Shown here: positions 1 to 5,120 of the stretch, piece by piece
Layout of the letters: each line of letters begins with the position of its first letter
Position numbering within the stretch: position 1 is the first letter of the stretch
Assembly: GCA_903839965.1 (NCBI GenBank)
Contig: CAIMEK010000820.1
Span: forward strand, 1 to 5,120
Origin: an uncultured Acetobacteraceae bacterium
GTDB taxonomy: Bacteria; Pseudomonadota; Alphaproteobacteria; Acetobacterales; Acetobacteraceae
Length of the DNA stretch: 5,120 nt
Direction: 5' to 3'
Made by a program: the position numbers and the translations under genes
The notes under the pieces: generated by a model
Databases searched by the model: none
What the model was told of the DNA's origin: nothing
The model's input: only the letters and a program-made list of their open reading frames with translations

Positions 1-153
1 ACGGTCCATGACGGGATAGACCGTGCGGTTGCCGCGGCGGACGAAAGAGCCGCGCGCGTTGGGCGCCTCGCCGGGGCCGAGCGCGCCGAGATAGGGGGTG
101 TCGCGCGGCACCGTGACGATCCAGGCTTCGATCCGGTCGATCGCGTCCGCCAT
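1..153 (-). CDS. Enolase-superfamily protein (mandelate racemase / muconate lactonizing type), N-terminal fragment
   Basis: Only the first 51 codons are in the window; the gene continues past position 1. The start ATG (153-151) is preceded by a strong ribosome site, GAGGGGAG at 168-161, with a 7-nt spacer, which fixes the start. The visible protein opens with a beta-strand-like stretch, IDRIEAWIVTVPRD, followed by PYLGALGPGE, then FVRRGNRTVYPVMDR. From memory this order (I..IEA..V..PRDTPYLG, then a glycine/asparagine turn, then NRTVYP..DR) is the N-terminal capping domain of mandelate racemase/muconate lactonizing enzyme relatives, usually sugar-acid dehydratases or racemases of about 370-400 residues. 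The catalytic barrel, with its Mg-binding acids and Lys/His bases, is outside the window, so substrate and reaction cannot be assigned. It lies 17 bp after the acetyltransferase stop, probably as the third gene of the glpK transcript. The family call is from pattern memory only. Confidence 0.66.
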   Translation of the reverse strand, partial: MADAIDRIEAWIVTVPRDTPYLGALGPGEAPNARGSFVRRGNRTVYPVMDR

Positions 154-170
154 GGCGCCGCTCCCCTCGT

Positions 171-712
171 TCAGCCCGTCGCCACCCGGAACACCAGCTT
201 GCGGCGCGGCGGGTTGCCTTCCACGCGCTTGCCCTGCAGCACGCCGCCATTGGCCACGATGACGCGGCGCGACGGGTCGTTCTGCTCGTCGCAGGTTATC
301 TCGACCCAGGCCAGCCCCGCCGCGCGCGCCAGCGGCAGCAGCAGGCCGAGGGCGGCGGTGGCATAGCCGCGGCGGCGCTTCCACGGCACCACGGCATAGC
401 CGACATGGCCGGACACGTAGTCCGGCAGCGCCTCGGTGTCCGGCAGGTAGCGCAGGTTGATGCGGCCGCAGAATTCGCCGTCCCAGATCCAGCGCTCGTG
501 GCCGGGCAGGCGGGGCACCTCGGTGCCGTCGCCCAGGCGCACGGTGCCGCCGCCCGCTGCGCGGGCGAGGTTGGCGATGAACGCCGCGGGGTCTTCGCGC
601 AGGGCGGCGAGTTGCTCGCCGCTGACGTCGCGGGTGCTGTTCGGCGACCAGCCCGTTTCCAGCGCCGCCCGGTAGGCGGGCAGGGCTGCCAGCGAGGGGA
701 TTTCCAGCGTGA

Positions 713-716
<4 letters not shown>
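171..716 (-). CDS. GNAT-family N-acetyltransferase (predicted acetyltransferase, COG3981-like)
   Basis: This 181-residue cytoplasmic protein probably transfers an acetyl group from acetyl-CoA to an amine; the substrate is unknown. The acetyl-CoA pyrophosphate-binding motif A is visible at about residues 104-119: HVGYAVVPWKRRRGYA gives the beta4 strand followed by an R-x-x-G-x-A type loop. The helix AALGLLLPLARAAGL follows, then the beta5 strand WVEITCDEQNDPSRRVI and NGG near 156-158, typical of motif B. The region before motif A (about 76-103) contains WIWDGEFCGRINLRYLP, matching the G-x-I-x-L-R strand pair of these predicted acetyltransferases. The start at 716 is chosen because its ATG overlaps the glpK stop in an ATGA (716-713), implying translational coupling; upstream there is only a weak GCAGG ribosome site. 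The reading frame is open much further upstream, to 1268, but that part is arginine/proline-rich shadow of glpK. Length is normal for the family. Confidence 0.85.
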
Positions 717-2209
<1,493 letters not shown>

Positions 2210-2395
2210 GGTGCGGTGGCCTCCGTCGCCGGGCATCCTCGGACCCGGGCGGGCCGCCGTCCAGGGGGAGGGGGGGTCAATTCGCGCCGTTGGACCGTGC
2301 CGCGCGCTTGCGGCGCATGTCTGGATCGGCGCCTGTCACGGGGGCACGCTGTGCGGACGCTCGAGGGATCCGGGGGGCCGATGCCGGATTTAAGC
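2210..2395. other. Divergent spacer between glpK and the tRNA-Glu promoter, no gene seen
   Basis: This spacer must contain the glpK leader and promoter on the minus strand and lies behind the tRNA promoter on the plus strand. Seen directly: the glpK ribosome site GGAGG (about 2220-2224 read on the minus strand), and a purine run on the plus strand at 2264-2276 (five G, one A, seven G), which becomes a C-rich tract about 55-67 nt upstream of the glpK start. I find no convincing -35/-10 pair for glpK; a TTGACC-like hexamer near 2273-2278 has no matching -10. No terminator hairpin with a T run is visible. Short arginine/proline-rich reading frames crossing the region have no recognisable protein character. 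Confidence 0.5.
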
Positions 2396-2424
2396 TTGGC
2401 AGGGCGGCTCCGCTTGTCTATCCA
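2396..2424 (+). promoter_or_regulatory. Candidate sigma70-type promoter of tRNA-Glu
   Basis: A -35 hexamer TTGGCA (2396-2401) and a -10 hexamer TATCCA (2419-2424) are separated by exactly 17 bases. Transcription would start around 2431, roughly 9 bases before the mature tRNA 5' end at 2440. The stretch between the -10 and the start is entirely G/C (CGGCGGCG), the type of discriminator found at stable-RNA promoters under stringent control; that regulatory reading is inference from other bacteria. Spacing and position relative to the tRNA are the main support. Confidence 0.55.
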
Positions 2425-2439
2425 CGGCGGCGTCCCCAC

Positions 2440-2514
2440 GACCCCTTCGTCTAGTGGTTAGGACACCAGCCTTTCACGCTGGTAACACGGGTTCGAGCCC
2501 CGTAGGGGTCGCCA
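2440..2514 (+). tRNA. tRNA-Glu (anticodon TTC), CCA encoded
   Basis: All arms can be folded by eye. The acceptor stem is GACCCCT (2440-2446) with AGGGGTC (2504-2510), seven Watson-Crick pairs. The D arm lies in TCGTCTAGTGGTTAGGACA. The anticodon stem is CCAGC (2466-2470) with GCTGG (2478-2482), closing the loop CTTTCAC with anticodon TTC at 2473-2475. The T stem is ACGGG (2487-2491) with CCCGT (2499-2503), closing the loop TTCGAGC. The discriminator is G2511, and CCA is encoded at 2512-2514. The sequence is very close to bacterial tRNA-Glu in general. Its 3' half is also read on the opposite strand as the tail of a recombinase remnant, so this gene is the inferred integration target of a mobile element. 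The tRNA itself looks intact and functional, as expected when insertion rebuilds the 3' end. Confidence 0.97.
2487..2514 (+). other. Candidate attachment site (attL-type) at the 3' end of tRNA-Glu
   Basis: A recombinase remnant directly abuts the 3' end of the tRNA gene and its frame continues into it, which is the classical arrangement of an element integrated at a tRNA 3' end. The T arm, acceptor 3' strand and CCA are the likely part shared between chromosome and element. The exact crossover cannot be placed, because the partner copy of this sequence was not found elsewhere in the window; the other end must lie further right or has been lost. Most tRNA-3'-end integrations involve tyrosine recombinases; here the neighbouring gene is of the serine type, so the assignment is less certain than usual. 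Confidence 0.4.
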
Positions 2515-2553
2515 CTCCGGGACAAAACTGGGCACCATTGTGATGTCCGGGAG
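2515..2553. repeat. Imperfect inverted repeat immediately after tRNA-Glu
   Basis: CTCCGGGACA (2515-2524) and TGTCCGGGAG (2544-2553) are complementary at 9 of 10 positions, the exception being a central G-G mismatch, around a 19-base centre. The left arm begins on the base after the encoded CCA. No T run follows, so a standard intrinsic terminator is not supported, although the hairpin could still end or process the tRNA transcript. Its location at the element/tRNA junction also fits a recombinase-binding half-site pair. It lies inside the last codons of the recombinase remnant. Confidence 0.45.
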
Positions 2554-3308
2554 TTGGTCGGCGCTTGCGGCGGAAGCGAGCGGGCCGCTGAGGCGGATCT
2601 CCGTGTCGCTGACGACGACCTGACCGACGAACATGCTCGGATAAGCCTTGCGGATGGCGATGTCGCCGTTGTGCAGGACGTCTCGAAGGGCCCGGGAGAG
2701 GCGCACCACCTTGGCGGGGGTGATCGTGGATGAGGTCGCGGGGCTCGTGCCCGCGAGCAGCGCCACCTCAACTTCTCGTTTGGCTGGAGATGCAGCGGAA
2801 CGGTGTAGGTAGGCCCGCAGCACAACAGCCACTCTTTCCGGCGTGAGCAGGCGGTCGGCGAGGTGATCCAACACGACGCTGTCGAGGGTGGCCATGCTGA
2901 TCGCGCAGCCCCGGCAAAGTGTCGCGCCCTTCTGGATGCGGGCGGCGCAGGCGTAGTACCGGTATCGGCCGCCCTTGCCAGTGCGCAATGTCATGCCGCT
3001 GCCGCAGATGCCACAGCGTGCGACGCCGGTGAGCAGGGTCGGGTTGCAGACCAAACGCGGAGACACCTGTTTCGGGCTACGGGCCGCAAGGTTCGCCTGG
3101 ACGCGGTCAAAGTCGACCTGCAGGATCAGTGCTGGGATCTGCGCCGCTATGGGCGGGCCACGGAAGGGTTTCCAAAGTGACCTGGTCCAGCCAGACCACG
3201 CTGGTTCCCGCGGCCCTGGGTGCGAGCGTGCGGCAGGCGTCAGCGGCGCAACCTGGGCACGCAAATGGCCCCCACCCTGGGTTCCGGCACGGCCGCTCGA
3301 TGTGCGGT

Positions 3309-3360
3309 TTGATAACAAACTTGCGATAACTACGATCACAGATCGGTCGCATGACAAACT
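3309..3360. promoter_or_regulatory. A/T-rich dyad and repeat cluster, possible operator or promoter region
   Basis: Several small symmetric elements are packed here. CGATC (3333-3337) and GATCG (3341-3345) form a perfect hairpin or palindrome around ACA. An outer pair, TGCGA (3322-3326) and TCGCA (3347-3351), flanks it. The heptamer ACAAACT occurs twice, at 3315-3321 and 3354-3360, so the dyad sits between two direct repeats. GATAAC also occurs twice, at 3311-3316 and 3325-3330. The patch lies about 110-160 bp upstream of the oxidoreductase GTG, a plausible place for a regulator-binding site. I cannot place a good -35/-10 pair on either strand; TTGTCA (3357-3352, minus strand) is an isolated -35 candidate. 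Confidence 0.3.
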
Positions 3361-3456
3361 GTGTTTTGCCGCCAGAGCGCAACCGGTTCAGTCAATCGTG
3401 AGCGGACGGCCGCAGGCGCCGCTGTAATACCATCTGGCAGCGCCGCCGGCGCACAC

Positions 3457-3463
3457 AGGGGGA
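3457..3463 (+). promoter_or_regulatory. Ribosome binding site that sets the GTG start of the GMC oxidoreductase
   Basis: AGGGGGA is followed by a 7-base spacer and then GTG at 3471. This is the only well-placed start before the FAD-binding fold; the first in-frame ATG is about 57 codons further on, behind the Rossmann motif, so the GTG is needed. Confidence 0.7.
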
Positions 3464-3470
3464 TCATTGC

Positions 3471-5120
3471 GTGATCATCGACGCTCGCACCCTGCCCGCA
3501 GATACTGTAATCAACGCAGACCTTTGCATCATTGGCGCCGGACCGGCGGGCATCAGCATCGCCCGCGAGTTCGACGGCCTGCCGCTGCGGGTCGCCCTGC
3601 TGGAGGCCGGCGGGCTGGAATTCGAGACCGCCGACCAGGCGATGTACGAAGGCGAGACCATCGGTCTGCCCTATGACCGGCTCGACCAGATGCGCTCGCG
3701 CTACTTCGGCGGCAGTTCCAACTGCTGGGGCGGCTTCTCCCGGCCGATGGAAGACCACGATTTCGAGGTGCGGGACTGGGTTCCGAACAGCGGCTGGCCG
3801 TTCGGCCGCGACGAAATGATGCGGTGGTACCGCGGCGCGCATGCGCTGCTGGAGCTGGGGCCGTTCGACTACGAATCCGACCTTTGGGAGCAGCGGCTCG
3901 GCCGCCCGGATGCGCGCTGCGTGCAGTTCGACCGCAAGCGCATGGTCAACCTGATCGCGCAGCTCAGCCCGCCGACGCGGTTCGGCATGATCTATCGCGA
4001 CGGCATCGCCAAATCGGACAACGTGACGGCCTACCTGAATGCCAACGTCACCGAGATCGAGACCCCGGGCAACGGCAGCCGCGTCACCGGCCTGCAGGTG
4101 CGCACCCGCGCCGGCGGCACCTTCCGCGTGGTGGCGAAGCGCTACGTGCTGGCCACCGGCGGCATCGAAGCAGCCCGGCTGATGCTATGCTCGGACCGCT
4201 ACCAGGCCGGCGGGGTGGGCAACACGAACGACGTGGTCGGCCGCTACTTCATGGACCATCCGCGCCTGCGCGCCGGCGAAATCAAATTCCGCGACCCGGC
4301 GGCCAACAGCCGCATCTACGACCTGCACGTGATCTTCCCGGGCGGCATGACGGTGGACGGCGTCCGGGTGTGCGCCTTCTTCGGTCTCACGCCGGAGGCG
4401 CAGGAGCGGGAGCGGGTCAGCAACACGCGGTGCTACGTGGCCTCCGAGTTCGTCGGCCACAACTCCGAGAGCTACGAGGCGCTGCGGCTGGTGTACGAGG
4501 CGCTGCACAACAACCGCCGCCTGCGCGGGCGCTACCTGGAGGTTGCCGGGCGGCTCATTCGCAACACGCCGAATGTGTTCGTGCTGGCGGTCGGGCTCAA
4601 GTTCATGCCGCGTTTCCTGTTGCGCGGCTTCGCCCTGGAGACGGTGGTGGAACCGACGCCGCTGCCGGACAGCCGGGTGACGCTGGGCACCGAGCGCGAC
4701 GCGCTGGGCATGCGGCGGGTGCGCGTGGACTGGCGGCTGGGTGAACTGGAAAAGCGCACGATGCGGCGCACCCAGGAGATCCTGGGCGAGGAACTGGAGC
4801 TCGCCGGCTCCGGCTCGGTGGTGGTGGATGCGCCGCGCGAAGGCGAACCCTGGCCGAAGTCGCCCAGCTGGTGCTGGCACCACATGGGCACCACCCGCAT
4901 GCATACCGATCCGCGCCGCGGCGTGGTCGATGCCAACAGCCGCGTGCATGGCATGGCGAACCTGTTCATCGCCGGCAGCGCGGTGCTGCCGACCGTCGGC
5001 TGCGACATGCCGACGATCACGATCGTGGCGCTCGCGCTGCGGCTGGCGAACCACCTCAGGACGACGTTCCGCTCCGAGGCGGTCAGCGCCGCCCCGGCGG
5101 CCCGCGAGACCGCCGACGCC
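3471..5120 (+). CDS. GMC-family FAD-dependent oxidoreductase (choline dehydrogenase-like flavoprotein), 3' end outside window
   Basis: The frame is open for 550 codons from GTG 3471 to the right edge without a stop. It encodes a flavoprotein dehydrogenase or oxidase expected to oxidise an alcohol or sugar hydroxyl; the substrate is unknown. The N-terminal FAD Rossmann motif IIGAGPAG is at 20-27, ending with the acidic strand LLEAGG (43-48). The FAD-contacting GMC loop FGGSSNCWGG is at 79-88, followed by WVPNSGWPF, usual in this subgroup. A second FAD-fold strand, YVLATGGIEAARL, lies near residues 225-237. The C-terminal GMC domain has WCWHHMGTTRM (467-477), where H470 aligns with the catalytic His of glucose oxidase, then GVVDANSRVHGMANLFIAGS (484-503) and PTVGCDMPTITIVALALRLA. 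The second active-site position, normally Asn or His before PT, is Met513. No signal peptide or Tat motif is seen, so a cytoplasmic location is likely. The final 20 or so residues (alanine/glutamate-rich) look like a tail near the natural C-terminus. It lies on the right side of the recombinase remnant, so it may be element cargo or resident DNA. Confidence 0.9.
   Translation, partial: MIIDARTLPADTVINADLCIIGAGPAGISIAREFDGLPLRVALLEAGGLEFETADQAMYEGETIGLPYDRLDQMRSRYFGGSSNCWGGFSRPMEDHDFEVRDWVPNSGWPFGRDEMMRWYRGAHALLELGPFDYESDLWEQRLGRPDARCVQFDRKRMVNLIAQLSPPTRFGMIYRDGIAKSDNVTAYLNANVTEIETPGNGSRVTGLQVRTRAGGTFRVVAKRYVLATGGIEAARLMLCSDRYQAGGVGNTNDVVGRYFMDHPRLRAGEIKFRDPAANSRIYDLHVIFPGGMTVDGVRVCAFFGLTPEAQERERVSNTRCYVASEFVGHNSESYEALRLVYEALHNNRRLRGRYLEVAGRLIRNTPNVFVLAVGLKFMPRFLLRGFALETVVEPTPLPDSRVTLGTERDALGMRRVRVDWRLGELEKRTMRRTQEILGEELELAGSGSVVVDAPREGEPWPKSPSWCWHHMGTTRMHTDPRRGVVDANSRVHGMANLFIAGSAVLPTVGCDMPTITIVALALRLANHLRTTFRSEAVSAAPAARETADA

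Larger units (their letters stand above)
2458..3140 (-). pseudogene. Large serine recombinase remnant: zinc-ribbon and C-terminal part, ending inside tRNA-Glu
   Basis: Similarity to large serine recombinases begins near 3140 (IPALI, then DFDRVQANLAARSPKQVSPR and NPTLLTGVARCGICGSGMTL). The recombinase zinc beta-ribbon follows: a Cys pair C-x2-C (about 3015-3004), then YYACAA and TLCRG supplying the other two cysteines (to about 2914). Next comes LDSVVLDHLADRLLTPERV, normal for the family. The long coiled coil expected after this point is missing: LHRSA is followed after only about 23 odd residues by the distal block TITPAKVVRLSRALRDVLHN and IRKAYPSMFVGQVVVSD. The N-terminal catalytic domain, with its Ser nucleophile and Arg residues, is absent. 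The frame stays open upstream to 3357, but those residues do not resemble a recombinase and there is no convincing start. The tail RPLRGSNPCYQRERLVS is antisense tRNA-Glu, with stop TAA at 2460-2458. It should be unable to recombine DNA by itself. The alternative, an expressed short zinc-ribbon protein, cannot be excluded because the frame has no stop. Confidence 0.82.
3141..3470. other. Noncoding region between the recombinase remnant and the GMC oxidoreductase gene
   Basis: I recognise no gene here. Frames are open on both strands, but their translations have no family-like blocks, and the frame joined to the recombinase remnant loses recombinase character at about 3140. The left part (3141-3300) is G/C-rich and may be decayed element DNA or the scar of the deletion that removed the catalytic domain. 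The part from about 3305 to 3365 is clearly richer in A/T and holds short repeats and dyads. The end (3457-3463) is the ribosome site of the oxidoreductase. No copy of the tRNA-Glu 3' end and no terminator with a T run were found. Confidence 0.55.

Noticed and set aside
2210..2236. Upstream ATG for glpK
   Set aside because: Its GAGG abuts the ATG directly, and it adds residues not seen in glycerol kinases; the ATG at 2209 has GGAGG at a more usable distance and starts right before the phosphate-loop strand.
3141..3357. N-terminal part of the recombinase-containing open frame
   Set aside because: The translation has no resolvase catalytic motif or recombinase-like block, so it is treated as noncoding or decayed sequence and not as part of the protein.
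3824..4744. Plus-strand open frame inside the GMC gene, in another frame
   Set aside because: Its translation is arginine/glycine/alanine-rich shadow; the GTG-started frame carries every GMC motif across the same interval.
4185..5054. Long minus-strand open frame opposite the GMC gene
   Set aside because: Histidine/arginine/alanine-rich antisense shadow with no domain.

Overview
The window looks like chromosomal DNA from a GC-rich alphaproteobacterium. The base composition, codon use strongly biased to G/C at third positions, and the character of the proteins would suit a Rhodospirillales/Acetobacteraceae-type organism, but this taxonomic placement is inference only.

Layout: (1) Positions 1-2209, minus strand, hold a compact gene set read right to left. 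It runs from a complete glycerol kinase (glpK, 713-2209), through a GNAT acetyltransferase whose ATG overlaps the glpK stop by 4 bp (171-716), to the first 51 codons of an enolase-superfamily (mandelate racemase / muconate lactonizing type) protein that leaves the window at position 1. The 4-bp overlap and the 17-bp gap argue for one transcript. (2) Positions 2210-2439 are a divergent spacer with no gene. Its right part carries a good sigma70-type promoter for the next gene. (3) Positions 2440-2514, plus strand, are tRNA-Glu (anticodon TTC) with an encoded CCA. (4) Positions 2458-about 3140, minus strand, are the remnant of a large serine recombinase. It has lost its N-terminal catalytic domain and apparently most of its coiled coil. 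Its reading frame runs into the tRNA gene, so its last 16-18 residues are antisense tRNA-Glu sequence. This marks a decayed integrative element inserted at the 3' end of the tRNA gene. (5) Positions about 3141-3470 are noncoding, with a relatively A/T-rich patch of dyads and short repeats at 3309-3360. (6) From GTG 3471 to the right edge, plus strand, lies a large FAD-dependent GMC-family oxidoreductase. It is open through 550 codons and carries a Met where the family usually has the second active-site Asn/His.

How the parts relate: glpK would phosphorylate glycerol to glycerol-3-phosphate. Its partners here are not the usual glpF/glpD/glpR, so the operon may belong to a wider polyol or sugar-acid catabolic set (inference). 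The tRNA-Glu/recombinase junction is a likely boundary between core genome (left) and foreign or formerly foreign DNA (right). Whether the GMC oxidoreductase is cargo of that element cannot be decided, because no second copy of the tRNA 3' end (the other att site) is visible in the window. I see no intact novel defence or mobile system. The most informative object is the recombinase/tRNA chimera.
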